Source of the DNA: Rallus limicola
Taxonomy: Eukaryota > Chordata > Aves > Gruiformes > Rallidae
Assembly (NCBI GenBank): GCA_022605955.1
Contig: JAKCOZ010000015.1
Span: forward strand, 12,715,287 to 12,779,286
DNA length: 64,000 nucleotides
Direction: 5' to 3'
Position numbers and translations under genes: made by a program
Notes under the pieces: model-generated
Told to the model about the DNA's origin: nothing
Database searches by the model: none
The model's input: the letters and a program-made list of their open reading frames with translations, nothing else
Shown: in pieces, positions 41,201 through 56,200 of the stretch
How positions within the stretch are numbered: the first letter of the stretch is position 1
Layout: each line of letters begins with the position of its first letter

Positions 41201-44200
41201 TCCTGGCTGTGTCCCCTCCCAGCTTCCTGGGTGCCCCCCCCTCCTCCTTGTTAGCAGGGCCGTACAAGACATGGAGAAGTCCTTGGCTGCTTGGCAACGA
41301 CCAAAACCATCAGGGTGTTATCAGTGTTACTCTTATCCTAAACCCAAATCACAGCACTGTACCAGCTGCTAGAAATAATACAAATTCTTTCCCTGTTGAA
41401 ACCAGGACATTTATCTTTCAAAAAGATAACATATATCAATATTTAATCTGTCTTTTGAATATTCCTGTCTGCATTGTAGAACATTATTATGGCCAGGCTT
41501 GACAAGAGGCGCAAAGGAGTCTTTGGCCCTCCAATGGGAAAAAAGTGCATCATTTTTGTTGATGATATGAATATGCCTGCTTTGGAGACGTATGGTGCAC
41601 AGCCTCCTATAGAGCTTTTAAGACAGTTCTTTGACCATGGATTTTGGTAATTATTTGAAATAGAACTGAAAATTCTGTGTTGCTTCATTTCCTGTTGTAA
41701 TTATTTATTCACTTGAATTTGACTTTCAAAGCCTTTAAGTGCTTTGTAAATGTTAAGATAACTTTGGTTTATATAAAAATTTTATTGTTATCCAGTAGAA
41801 GCAACTTCTGTGCTGCTATTTAAGTGACTTTTCAATTTAGGAAATAGATCATCAGATTAATTTGAGGGTTTTTTAGAAGGTCTTATTGCTGAACATCAGC
41901 AATATTTATATATCTAAATAAAATTATTCTCTTACACGTGGATTTTTTTGTCTGTGTTTTTCAGCGGTTTATTTTGTTTAGTGTAATTCCTTGTTATATA
42001 TGTTATGCCTGCAGAGAGTGCTCTCTAAGATAGATATATCTAAGCCTTAAAAAACATGTTCTGTCTGTAACTAAATGTCATGTTTCAATTTTTATTTTGA
42101 AGGTATGATCTAAAGGATACATCTAAAATTACCCTTGTTGATATACAGTTACTTGCTGCTATGGGGCCTCCAGGTGGTGGGAGGAATCCTGTTACCCCTC
42201 GATTTTTGCGACATTTCAACATTTGCACTATTAATTCTTTCAGTGACGAAACAATGGTGCGCATCTTCTCTACTGTAGTAGGTTTCTATCTGAGGGCTAG
42301 TGAATTTTCTTCAGAGTTTTTCACAATTGGAAATCAAATTGTCACTGCCACTTTAGAGGTAAGTGGCATATACTTTCATGGAACTTTTCTTTAATTTGTT
42401 CTAAAGTTCCACTGGCTCTGTGATAATTTAATTGGTGAAATAGAGATTTTAGATGTTTTGTTACCTATTATTTTTTCACATACATCCTCATCTGCTTTGA
42501 CAAAATTGTCTTAGTTTTATTGCTACAGTAATCTTATTCTAGAAAATAGCTTTTAAATTTGTGTTAGTTCTGCTTATACCCAAGGATGTATTCAAGACCA
42601 AATCTATCTCAGTCCAAGGACTTTCAGAGCTGTTATTTCAGAACTCTTGTTAGATAATACATACAGTGTATTGATCACAAGACTGACTGACAACTGCCAC
42701 TATTTTAGAAGATATTTTGTATTTATTATAATAACATAGTGTTACTGTTTTGTTGATTTTCTTGTTCGTTTTATTTTAAGGTGTATAAGAAAGCCATCAA
42801 AAATCTTTTGCCCACACCAACCAAATCTCACTATACATTCAACCTGCGTGACTTCTCACGTGTTATCCATGGCTGCTTGCTCATGAAGAGGCAGTCAGTT
42901 GAAAGCAAACACGTAATGATTCGGCTGTTTGTACACGAGGTATTTCGTGTCTTCTATGACCGTCTAGTGGAAGACAATGATAGAGCCTGGTTGTTCAATT
43001 TGACGAAAGATATCGTGAAAGAACATTTCAAAGAAGCTTTTGATTCAGTTTTTGCACACCTGAAGGAAGGAAACACACCTGTGAGTATAACTTTTAACCT
43101 GTTGGAAAGCAATTGCTTTCATTATAATTCCCCCTGGGGAATTCATATCTTATTTAAATATCAAGCTTAGTGGTTTATTAAGCTTCTGGATGATCGCATC
43201 AGAACAACTTTTCAAAAAAATTCTTTCACATCATTTTGGAGGCATAGCAGCAAATACTGAATCTTTGGGCAGGGGGAGATAAGGTAACAGAAAAAACAAG
43301 AATGATTTATAAACCACTACCACAACAGTAGCTGGGATCTGCACGTAGTCCTGTGCATGCAGAGATAAATACAAGTATGAATACTCTTGAATGGACTTCC
43401 AGAGACCTGGTTTACAGCATAAAGAAACATCGCCTTTTTAAATTTAGCCTGTTACTGTGTGATAGTATTTAAATTGTGGTTTAATCCTGTTATACTTGTC
43501 TTCCTTTTTATGTGTTTCTTTTTTTCTTCCCCTGTCATTTCATTGACATGTGAAGAAATAGCTTTGTGGACTTAGTAATCTATTCCATAATATATTGAAA
43601 ATTGCTAGACATACATCTGTACAAATTTGATGTAATCTGAAGGTCATGATTATGAGACTATTAATGACTATTTGAGCTATTTGCTCCATAACAAATAAAG
43701 AACAAGTATAATACAGGGAATAGAGAATTTTGAGGTGAGTGTTGGCTGTGAGTCTCCATATTTCAGAATGCTTGTTCTTGCCTCTGGAGTATTTGTCTAA
43801 ATTCTTCATTGTTTTTTAAAATTTCAATAAGTAATATATTTTTTTAAGTATTGAACTTGACTTCGTAATGTGTTGAGTATTTACTCTACAGGTAACAGAA
43901 GAAAACATGAGAAGTTTGTTTTTTGGTGACTACATGATTCCAGAACTTGAGGGAGATGAAAGACTTTATGTTGAAATTCCAAGCATTCAGCTGTTCAGTG
44001 ATGTTGTGGAACAGTGCCTGGATGAATATAACCAAATCCACAAAACAAGAATGAACCTTGTAGTTTTCAGGTGCATACAGTCTGCATTCTTAAGAACTTT
44101 AAGCAGTATTTGATAATTCAGTATATCCAACTTTGTAGGATGTGTTTTTTCTGTCTCCTCTCCTTAATGTATCTGCAGATGTGTTTGTGGCATTACACCT

Positions 44201-47200
44201 TTTTCCAGTGGCCCAGTTTTTTCTATCCAAAAGTAAAAGAGAAGTTTTTCCTGTGAGAGCTCTGTTTCTCCTATGACCTCTCTTACCCATGAAGGTGGAC
44301 ATCAATTTTGCCTGCAGCCACTGAGCTTTCATCAAGGACAATAATGCAAAGGTTATGAGGTTCAAAGTGAGGTAGAGCACAATCATAGCTGCCTGTCTGC
44401 TCTGTTATTACATAGCACAGCCATGCCCTACTTTAGGGCATGCACCCAGCCTGCTGCTATAGCTAATACTGTGAAATTTTAGTCTCTTCAGGATGCTATT
44501 GTTACCTTAACTAGTGATCAGGCAGAGCTACAGTTGAGACAGATTAAGAAGTCACAACTCCTTCCTCCTCCCTATTGCTAGAGATTACTGCCTTTTCATA
44601 TTTGCCAGTGTAACTTGGCATGTAAATACTTCATGAAGGTGATTAGAGTTAGTTTAAACACTTCTAATAGCAGCTTGTTTCAGTCTAGGTAATTTTGACA
44701 AGATGGATTTTGAGTACCTGCATATTCATCTATGCTGGGAGTATGAAGAGCTGGCCAGCTTCTGATAAGAGGCTACTTCCTGAGGATAGAAGTAATATCC
44801 TCATTACTGAACAGAATCCAGGAGAGCATATCTAACTGTAGCTTTAGAGTCAGATCTCATGGATAATATCTGGATTTGACTCCTTTATTTTTCTAACCAA
44901 TTAAAATAATTTACCTTATTTGAGATTCTTTATCCTTTTTTTGAGGTTAAAAGAGGTTTATTGGCATAACCCATTTTCCCAAGTTGTTCCTTTAAAAAGT
45001 ATTTAAGCTGTTACACTTCAAGAAAGTTAATACTGCTAATACTGTTATGATTTTAAAGGCAGATAATGTCTATTGTTTTTCTTTGACGACTTATTCATAT
45101 AATGCTCTTGTTCTCACCACTTCCTTTCAGTAATTTGTAGATATTTGAAATTTAGATAAATGTGTAATAGAAGTGTTGTGAGTTTTGCTTTTTTACTTTG
45201 CTGTGCATACCCACTTCCTTTCTTCTCCCTCTGCCCCCCTCCCTCCTTCAGAAATTTCTTTTGAAGATGATATCTCTATACTTGTCTCACAGATTATTAG
45301 GTGCACAAATGTATATACACACGCCTGCCATTCTGGTAATCAGCATATTTCAAACACAGGTATATGTTGGAACACTTGTCCCGTATAAGCCGTATTCTGA
45401 AGCAGCCAGGGGGTAATGCTTTGTTGGTTGGAATGGGAGGAAGTGGACGTCAGTCTTTGACGCGTCTAGCAGCATTCATGGCAAAAATGTGTGTTTTTCA
45501 ACCAGAGATTTCTAAGACCTATGGTACAAACGAGTGGAGAGAAGATCTGAAAGTGAGTATTAGAACCCTGTCTGCATTTGACTTTGTTTTGAGGAAGGAT
45601 GTTTTGGAATGTGCAGTATTTTAACTGTCTTGCAATTTTAGAGTCTTCTCAGGAATGCCGGTGTAAAAGGTTTGAAAACTGTATTTCTACTCACGGATGC
45701 ACAAATTAAAGAAGAATGCTTTTTGGAAGATGTTGACAGTGTCCTCAACACTGGGGAGGTACCCAACCTTTTTGCAGCAGATGAAAAACAAGAAATCTTA
45801 GAGGTATATTTAGAAATTGTCTTTAATGTTACCTTCCTTATAAGCTGTTTTGTCATTTCAGTGTAAAGTGTGGTCTTTGGGTATACACTATTAATTCTGT
45901 GACTACTTTTGGTGGTCTTAGATAAATCAGCCAGCTATTAGTGAACTTATTGAGTAGCCTATGCCTACTACTAGCTTTAATTCTGACCTGGCATTCTGTT
46001 CACAAACACATTGAATTGGACATTTAGGGACCCTTATTGTTCAACATTACTCAGGTAATTTTTTTAAGATTTCTAACTAGAAAATCAGTCTTGGGTTTTC
46101 ATAATAGCAGTTACCAGTTGGGATGGACATCAATCTTTGTATACACCAAGCTGGAAATTTCATGTTAGCTAACAATATTTGGAACTGTATACTGGGCTGT
46201 CTTTGTATGTCTGTGGTATGTTTACTAATGAATTACCTAGATCTGCTTCTAGTTGACATGCAAAGCAGGTCTTAGTACATACACAAATGTTGTTTATTGA
46301 AATAGCTCTATCACTTGATAGATATTACTGTATTGTTTTTTCTTGCACTTAGAGCATGTTGATGCCTGTATTTCCATGTATTTTGCAAGGAAGTTAGGTT
46401 GTAATTCTCTTCTCTATTACTCTCTCTTCTCTATTACTCTTTCATTCTTGTGATATATAGAATAAAAAGATAATATGGCGCTCTTACAATTTTTTACTTT
46501 CTATGAACATATTCAGTTGGTGTATCCTAGAACTTAGTAGCTCTCTATAATATGCCAACTGGAGCAAAGCTGGTGTTTACTCTTTGAAATTTGCTCTATC
46601 AGAATATTTCTTTTAGTCTATAGTTACTGAACTAATATTTGTCATTTATTGTAATTGTGTGATTCTGTAAAGCTTTTGTGGAAAAAAATTTGAGTTTTAG
46701 GGAGCTTTTAGTCAGTCTTTCATGGATTGTTAATTACTTGAGGATAATAATACTTTTATGAATTAGTCTGTAATTTTAACTCTAGATTTTTTTTCTTGAT
46801 TTGAGTGATTATTGGTTTTGGTGAATGAACAAGTGCAGTATGTTTTAATGTTTGAAACTTAAATCTTCCAGTGCAATTAGGTAAATATAGTGTATTTTGG
46901 TACAATATTAAGGTTTCAAAAGTTTTCAGTAGGTTAATGTGTGGAAGTGTTGTCTATACGGCAGTTAAAACGTTTGCTTTTCTGATAGTGGCTTTTGTGT
47001 AATGAGAGGAGTAATTTGTCTGATCTCTCTCTATCTTCTTAATCTTTGAGTGAAGATAGATTGTAATTAACCTGATAGTTGTATTTATCATTAGAAGGCT
47101 TTGGTTCTTTATTGCTTGAGGGAGCTAGATAGGAATTTTTTTTGGTTTGTTTTTTTTTTCATAATGTTTCTTAACCCTCTGTCACATCTTTAATGTATCT

Positions 47201-50200
47201 TATCTGGATCTCACATTGGGATGGATTTTTAAATTTTGATCTGATGTTTTCTCAGTTGCTCAAGGCAGTAGATGATGCTTTCTAGAATGAGTCGTTAGGG
47301 TCGCAGATAAATACTATGATTCTCAAACAGTGTTTACTACTTGTTCTGTTTTTCTAGTTTGTTCTTTTTCATTTATTAATGAAAAAACTGTTATTCTATG
47401 GCGATGCTATCATTAACAAGACTGCTATAGAACTTCAGAAGTGCCTAATGAGAAATTAAGTATCAGTGTTACTTTATTATTTCTAAGGGTGTTCGTGCAG
47501 TAGTTCAGACTGGCAAGAAGCATGAAGAACTCAGTCCTTTGGCCTTGTTTGCATATTTTGTGAACTTTTGCAAAGAAAATCTCCATGTGGTGGTAGCATT
47601 CAGCCCAATTGGAGATGCTTTCCGCAATCGTCTGAGACAGTTTCCCTCACTCATCAACTGCTGTACTATAGATTGGTTCCAGGTATGTGGAAGTATTTAT
47701 GTTGTCTCTTCAACAAACTACTTCAATTTTATAGCAATCTGCATTTTCAGTTCCCATTAGCTTTTTCTTGTCTTCTGTATGGAAATACTCAGTGGTTTCC
47801 ACAATTTTAAAATAGCATAGGCATTTTGTAAAACTTTTGGAAACTCTTTAATGGGCCATCTCCATTAAACTAAACTCTATGACTAAACAATTTTTGTTCC
47901 TAAAAATTTTACATTTCTGAAGTAGTGAATAGTCTTTGATGGTAATTTTTCATTTTATTGTGTATATGTTTTAAAGAACCAGAGAAACCATTTCAATGTG
48001 ACTGTAAAATGATTGTAACTTCTGCTGCTTGTTAGGCAGATCATGCATCATGGGAATCAGTAGCAAATACAATGTCTGTTGTTTATCAGTGGATCTTTTA
48101 TAGCCGAATAAAACTTGGAAAGTTGCTGTAGTTAACAATCCTTGATGTACACGGTATCGCTCTTCCTTAAAGAGCAGTTAGCTCTATAGCTTGGCATGGT
48201 CAATTTCTCTGCCAAAAGATGACACAGAAACATTTGGGTAGAATGGTGGCAGTATGTAGCTTTTAATAGATCAGCTAGTTGTCACCAGAAATCATCGCAT
48301 GGGTAGGGACCTTGCTACCTGATCTAACCTTTCTATCAGTTAATTGTTCTTGAGACATGCTTGGGTCTAGTGTGACTCATTCTGCTGTTATGAATTATTA
48401 ATGTTTTTAATTATAAAAGCTGCTAACAGCTGAATTTTACGAGTGCTTTCTTCCTCATTTCTCCCTCAGCCGTGGCCTGAAGATGCACTTGAACGTGTGG
48501 CTAATAAGTTCTTAGAAACACTTGAGCTCACAGATAGTGAGCGTCAGGAAGTTGTGCCCATCTGTAAATACTTTCATACTTCAGTTTTGTCACTTTCTGT
48601 AAGGTCAGTCTGGTTTTTTTGAAAGCAACTAATTAATTTATAGAAATACTAATAAGGAAAAGGTTATGTTGTTGATAGTAAATTGAGCAACAGAGAACTC
48701 AAGTTGGAATTTTAGAAGAAACAACAAAATAGCAGGCAATTGAGGTTTTTAATTTCTACTGATTTCTGTGTTAAAAGTTAACATATACTTATCTGCCTGC
48801 ATAGAAGTACTATATAGACTCATCAATATTGTTTACTCCTATTTTATATCAAACAGTTACATAACTTTTCTAACAGTAGTTAAACTGAAAAAAAGAAATC
48901 AAAACTGAAGGGCACTTTTTTTTAGGTTCTTGCAAAGTCTGGGACGACATAATTATGTTACTCCTACTTCTTATCTTGAGCTTATTGCTGCATTTCGGAA
49001 ACTTCTTACTCAGAAACGAGACGCTGTAATGAAAGCCAAGAAGAAATATGTGAATGGACTAAATAAACTAGCTTTTGCTGAATCACAGGTTAGTACAAAA
49101 ATGGACCTGAAACTCTATTTGAAAGTGTTTGGCAAAAGCTGGTCTTTTCATGAAAAAGTTAATCCAAAGCATTATTTTAAGAGTAAACGACAAGAATTGT
49201 ATTTTCCCATTTCTTTCCCACAGTCATAGCAGTTGTGCTGGAGGCTGCAAACCTTCATGCATGTATTGCTAAGCAGTGTGTGAACAGAGCTTCCCTTTCC
49301 TGAATGGTGACTGGAAGCAAGTGTAGCTCTTAAAACTAGAGACTGTGCGTATGAAATAAAAATAAGTCTCTCAAGTGTTTTGTTTTGAAACTGAGTGTTA
49401 TTTCCTTCTATTGATATATTAGTCAGTAGGTGAAATTGTTGGAAATTGTACTTGGCTCTTCTGAATTCCATCTGACTGCTTTCATGTATTATAGGTTGGT
49501 GAGATGAAACAAGAACTTGTTCAGTTGCAGCCTAAACTGGAAGAGGCTAAATTGGATAACGCGCACATGATGAAGGTAGAGACATACAAATACAACTTCG
49601 TGGGTTTTACTCATGTAGACTTGTGATCTGTAATTTCACTTTTGTACTAATTAGCTTTGCAATGAGGAATCTTAATTGTACGATGTATTCCTACATTAGT
49701 AATTCAGCTGATTGTAGACAGGTTCTAAAGAACTTGCCCATACAATGTTGCTGATATGGGATGTTCACAAAGTAAGAGTTCAGTTCAGATTTTTTGAAGT
49801 CACTTCATCCTTCCTGGAGTTTGCAGTGTTGTAGAACTTGCTGTATTCATACTTATATCATTAGAACTGGAAGATAACTTCATTCCTTATGTAAGATACA
49901 GACCCTGGATATACAGTCCTTGTGTGAGCTCCAGACTGAAAGGTGTCAGAATAACTTCTGTGCAAATAGTGGCTAGACTGGGTTTCCCAAGATCATTCAC
50001 AAACATTGCAAAAACCACAAATAGTTTATCAGTAGACAAAATAAACCAGAACAGTTCTGCACAGTCTGTCTTTGCATGCACAGGAATTAAACACTTGATT
50101 TTTGAAAGGATCCTAAAAGGGATTAACTTCATGGAAATATAGTGGGATTCAGAAACCAATCTCTTAGGTGTTTTTGAAATTTCTGACTTGTGAAAATACA

Positions 50201-53200
50201 CTTACCTGGTATATTACTGTTGCATCACAAAAAAGTATGATTTGATTGACATTGTTATGTACTGCTTTCTGATTTGTTAAGTATTTTTACAGATACAGTG
50301 CTACCTCTTACAAACCTCAAAGAAAACTGGATGTCACTTGTGTAGAACTGAAAAGAAAGTACTTAGGTGAAGGCTTGACTCATTACTGGAAAAAAAATTA
50401 ATTTTGGTAGTCAGTGTTACAGATTATGAAGCTATGAAAACTCACTGTAAAAGCTAGTAATTTTTTAGTTACAGCCTGATGCACAAATATGAAGAATTCC
50501 TTGCCTCCTGAATGTAAACATATTCTTACCATCTTTTAGTGACAGTAATTTTATTTTATGCAGTTTACCTACTGTTAATGCTTTGTGATGTTACGTTATG
50601 TTACAAAACCAATGATTCCCTTACATTGATTGAAAATATATGAAAATATTGAAATACTTAATTTTTCTCCTTATATTTTACTTTATTCCATAAGTGCTGT
50701 GCTAAATAATGTCATTTTATTTCATTGGTCACTGCACAGTAGGAAGCTCACCCATTTATTATTTTTTTTTTTAGACTATAGAAATAGAATCTGCAGAGGT
50801 AGAACAAATAAGAAAAACTGTAAAAGTAGATGAAGAAATTGCTACAGAAAAAGCTGCAGAAGCTCAGACCTTGAAAAATGAATGTGAGAGTGACCTGGCA
50901 GAGGCGATCCCAGCCCTGGAGGCAGCACTTGATGCTCTTGACACTTTGAAGGCAAGCTAATCTAACATGAAATCCTTTATTTAGGAAATGCACTAAAATT
51001 AGAAGAATTTGAAAAGGGTTAAATTTCCTCAGGTTTAGCAACAGAGGGGACCTCAACAATTGCTGTTCAGGGTATTTCCTCTTGATGTACTCAGAATATA
51101 AAGTGGGAAGGGTTAATTTAAAAAATTGTTTGCAAGAAAGCTGACGTGTGGGAAAAGTAACCAAAACTTGAGGTTACCAGCAGTCATATCAGCTGCATTT
51201 CCTCTTTCAGCTAAGTTAATGTTGGCCACCAATGACTAATGAGGCATTTGTTTATTGCTAAGAATTATCCAGATCTTTGGTTTAAAGGTTTTGTCCTTGT
51301 CATGACTCACATGTGATCTGAAAGCGGTATTGTTGGAAATAGTCATGCAAGAATTTAGTATAGTAGGAGTTACTAAGTATATGAAATGTCTTAGATTACA
51401 TTTACAGAAACATATAAAAATATTCTGACATGGACTTTTAAAAATATAATTTGAATTAATCATTAGTTTACCATTACTAGCATTTATTTCTATTTCCCCT
51501 GCATAGGATACTTTGGTGGATATTGTTAATTGTCTTGCTAACACTGTTATCATCCCCTCTAAAAGTTCTCTATAATTATGTTCATTGGTGTTATAATTCC
51601 CTTTTTTCTGTTAGTTCATTTATTTTAGTGGTGAGAAAGGCATAACATTTATCATAATTTGATGTGATTTTTATTTTAGCCTTCTGATATATCAATTGTC
51701 AAATCAATGAAAAATCCTCCATCTGGTGTCAAGCTTGTCATGTCTGCTATCTGTGTCATGAAAGACATAAAACCTGAAAGAATTGCAGATCCTTCAGGGA
51801 GCGGAAGAAAGGTAAAATTGCAGACATTATTTTCAAATACAAGCTGTTGTTTTCAACACAGAACACTTGTTCAATAAACAAGATCACCCCAGGTCCACTA
51901 AAGTAGGCAAGTACTTACAGCATCCATTATTCAACTGAAAAATTCCAAATTTTCTGTGTTTCGTAATGTGTGGAGAGAACAGATTTAATTTGCTTGAGTT
52001 GTATGTTGATTATAATATGTAACTCCTCCCAGACACACTGATCAGTTTTTGGCTTTAAGTATGGTTTGGAGGAAATACATGATCTGATAGACTTTCTCCT
52101 TTATTTACATCTCAAGGAGATGCAAGGTAATCTGTTAAATGTGCATGAGATTTAATTAAAAGAGATTTGTTATTTTTTGATTGTGTGCTTGTTTTAAAGC
52201 TTGAAAAGACATTTCCTACTGTGTTTTGTAGATTTTGGATTACTGGGGTCCTAGCAAGAAACTGCTTGGTGACATGAATTTCTTAAAAGATTTGAAAGAG
52301 TACGACAAGGATAATATTCCAGTAAGACTTCTGTCTAATTGCTCTGTAATTTTTACCATATAGACACTTTCTTATAGGGAAAAAAATGAGAAAATTCTAT
52401 ACAAGAGGCCCTGTTTGTCACATGTCAGTCAACTTCTGTTATGACCAAGGATCTTTACAATATGATAGGATATCTCTATAGAATGAATATTGTCATGGCA
52501 AGCAAGTCAAATTTTCTCGGGATAAGCCTTGTTAAGCAGCATTTCAAGGTTTTAGAATTCCCTTTTTGGAATTGCCCTTCTATTTGAATTAATTGTCCTG
52601 TGTAGAAATATTTCCAACTTTGTAATGTTTAGGTAGTATCATCGACAGATAAAAGTAGCTCATAAAAAAACCTGTGTGCCAAAAATGGCCTAAGCAGGTG
52701 CCTTGGAAGGACTAGGAACAGTATTTCTCCAAATGTACTTCCAGCCTCTGGCACTTTAAATGAAGGCCTTCCAAAGGTAGATGTAGTTTCTGTCTCTTAT
52801 GTAGCTTTCAGTGGATGTCTGTTGTGGAATTTCACTTGTCCATAAATCCCACATAAGCTTTCACAAAGTGTTCCAGAAGTAGTATAAAGAACTATCTCCT
52901 GTTCCTTCTGAATCTGGGTCCTTTTAGCCTCATGTTTTAAATGTACTAGAAGATATACAATAAATGGCAGAATGTGACTATGTAACCTGCCTGGGCAACT
53001 GTATTAAAAATACGACCATCTCCCCCAGAAATCTTACTATCTGAGAGTGTGGGGTTTTGCCTTTTACCTGGTTCAGTTGAAACTGAATATGCTTTGCGTT
53101 TTATAGAACTGGTCCTCAAAAGTAGGCACAAGTAATGTAATTCACTTCAATTTTGTCTTACATTAGTAGAAATACATTTTTATAGTGATCCCAAACAACT

Positions 53201-56200
53201 GTGTCTTGAGAAAAGATAGCAAATAGTAAAATTAGCATGTTTTGCACAGGGGAAAGTGTAAATTAAGGCTTCTATGTGACTAATGCTCTTAGCATTTAGG
53301 TAGCTGCTGCATGAAAGGCACACTATATGCATGATTATGAAGGATAGGAGAGGATTAGGATGAAAACAGGAAAAGACCACAAAGCATGATAGGAAATTCA
53401 AAAGAAAAAATTAAGCAGTGTTTTCTACCACAATTAATACTGAGTAGGTCTTTCCTGTTTCATTGTGTAGAGAAACAGCAATCAATCTGTGTAATTTCAA
53501 AGTGTCAGTCATAAGATTTTGATGAGCTCTAATGCTTTTGTTATCCAGGCAGCTGTCATGCAGAAGATTCGGACTGAATACTTGACTAATCCTGAGTTTG
53601 ATCCACAGAAGGTGGCTAAAGCTTCCTCTGCAGCAGAGGGTTTATGCAAGTGGATTATGGCAATGGAGGTGTATGACAGGGTTGCAAAGGTGCGTTTGTG
53701 ATCCTGGTCCCTCAGTGCTCTGAAACCTTCCCTTTGTGTGGTACATTCACCCTACCCATTGTATTAAATAATAAAGTTACAAAAATGTTCTTTAAGCGTT
53801 TGTGTCTTGGTTGTAATTGAATAGGTCGTTGCACCCAAGAAAGATCGTTTAAGAGAGGCACAGCAATCCCTAGCAGAGACGATGACGCTGTTGAATCAGA
53901 AGAGAGAAGAACTTGCAGCAGTTGAGAGTCGTTTGGCTGGTTTGGAACGAACGTTCACTGAGAAAACTGAAGAAAAGGCTCGTTTAGAATTCCAGGTTGA
54001 TCTGTGTGCTAAAAAACTAGAGCGAGCAGAGAAGTTGATTGGAGGCCTTGGTGGAGAGAGATCAAGGTCAGGTTAAAGTTCAAATATCAGTTGTAACAGC
54101 CACTGTAGAAACAGTGTTTAATGCTGTATTGAGGGCTGTGTCTAGGCCCTTGAAAGGCTCCTAATTTATTATAATGTAAAATATGGGCAGCAACATGGAG
54201 AGAATTGTAGAGAAGTTTTCAAAGTGAGAATAAAACATATAAACCCAATATTCTTGTTCTCCACCTGAAGTTAAAATAAACAACAATGAAAAAGTCCATT
54301 TTTATTATCAGTATTGTTAATATGGAGGTTTCAGCATTGTTTTTCTCTATCTTCTGATTGTCATAGATGGAATAATGCTGCAAATGATCTTCAGGACATA
54401 TATGATAATTTGACAGGAGATGTTCTGATATCAGCTGGTGTGATAGCATATCTGGGAGTTTTTACTGCTGGATTTCGACAAGAATGTACGAAAGATTGGA
54501 GCAAACTGTGCAAGGTTAGAAATTTATCTTTGATTTAAATAAGTGGGTTTACTTTTCAGACTACTGGAAACATCCCCAGTTCCCTCAGCTGCCCCTCATA
54601 TGATTGGCTCTTCACCAGCCTGGTTGCCCTTCTCTGGAGTCGTTCAAGGACCTCAATGTCCTTCTTATGGTGAGGAGCCCAGAACTGGACACAGTACTCA
54701 AGGTGTGGCCTCATCAATGCTGGGTACTGGGGCACAATCACCTCCCTAGACCTACTGGCCACACTATTTTTGGTAGAAGCCAGGATGCCATTCACCTCCC
54801 TGGCCACCTGTGCACACTGCTGACTCATTCAGTCAGCAGTTTATTTAATATTAACCTGATAAAATGATGGTCTAAATTCTGTTGACCCAGTATTCCGAAA
54901 ATTAGAAATTAATTAAATCAGCAAGTTTACTCTGGACCTAAAGTAGCATATGAGAAATGAGAGTGGATCATTGACTTTGTAAGGGTTGATTATTAAATAA
55001 AATCTCAAAATTTTCCCTGTTTTGCCTTTAGATGAAAGAATTAGTTTTAAAGTGCAGTTATGTATAATGTAAATATTTGTTAATTAAATGGTTGATTATG
55101 CTGTTTGCAAAGGGACATTCCAATGTAGTTATGCATTTATATAGTTATTTATATAGTTATTTATAAATCAAGAGACTTGAATTCACTGATTGTGACCATG
55201 ACAATAAACAGTAACAAGTCAGCATTGGATTACTGTATGGAGTTAATGGGTGATTCAGTCAGATTATTTCCAACTGTGTAACTTTCTTAAAGTAATGCAT
55301 TGTCATAACTTTAGGTAACTAAACCCCCACATTTACAGTGTGCAGAAACATGACAAATCCTACAAAATTGGGAGAGAGGGTAAATATCTGGTGGTGAAAT
55401 AAAGGTGACTATTAAAGCTATGATTTTCCCAGCTTTTTTACCTGACCTGTTTCAAGCTCTTAAAAGGAAATGCACAATGTCAGTTTGGATTGAAGTGCCA
55501 TTCAATAAAAGATGTAGAGAAACAAGTTAAACTGGCCTTTCTTCTGTTTTTCCAGGAAAAAAATATCCCTTGTTCTGAGAATTTCTCTCTAAGTAAGACT
55601 CTTGGTGACCCAATAAAAATCAGAGCCTGGAATATAGCTGGTTTGCCAACTGACGTATTTTCTGTAGACAACGGGGTAATTGTTGACAATTCAAGACGTT
55701 GGTAGGTGACAAAAAGGTTTAACTTTCTAATCCAAACAAGTTTCCACTTTTCAAAAAAATCAAACTAAGTATCCAGAGACAGTGCAGCTTCTGTATAGAC
55801 AATGCTATTGAAAGCAGGAATGGAATCTCTATATCCAGCCCCTGTGAAATTTTAGATGTATAATGCTTTAGAGATTTTTGTATGTAGTTACTTAAAGGTT
55901 TTCCTTTCAGTAGCTGCAGTGTGCTTAGATAAAGTTGGACCTGCATTTTTCTCATTCTTTTTTGTTTGTTTGTTTGCTTTTTTTAAACTTTATTTTAAAA
56001 TATTGTACCTTGCTGTCCTGTTACTCATTATTTGTGTTTAATGATAGATTCACTTATGTAAATTGCAGGGTCCAGATACTGCTGTCCACTTCAGGTTCTT
56101 AGATTTACCATGGCTATCAGATGACATTTTTGTGTTTTACAGATACTTATTGAGTGTGAAACTCATATCTATATAAAAGATTCTTTTAGGACAACTTTTT

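Noticed and set aside
41027..41502. Several open frames of 71-111 codons on both strands
   Set aside because: They fall in the LTR and partly in exon 38 in wrong frames; composition is that of repeat sequence.
54556..54828. 90-codon minus-strand frame as a host gene
   Set aside because: It is a truncated CR1 reverse-transcriptase fragment, so it is listed as a repeat.
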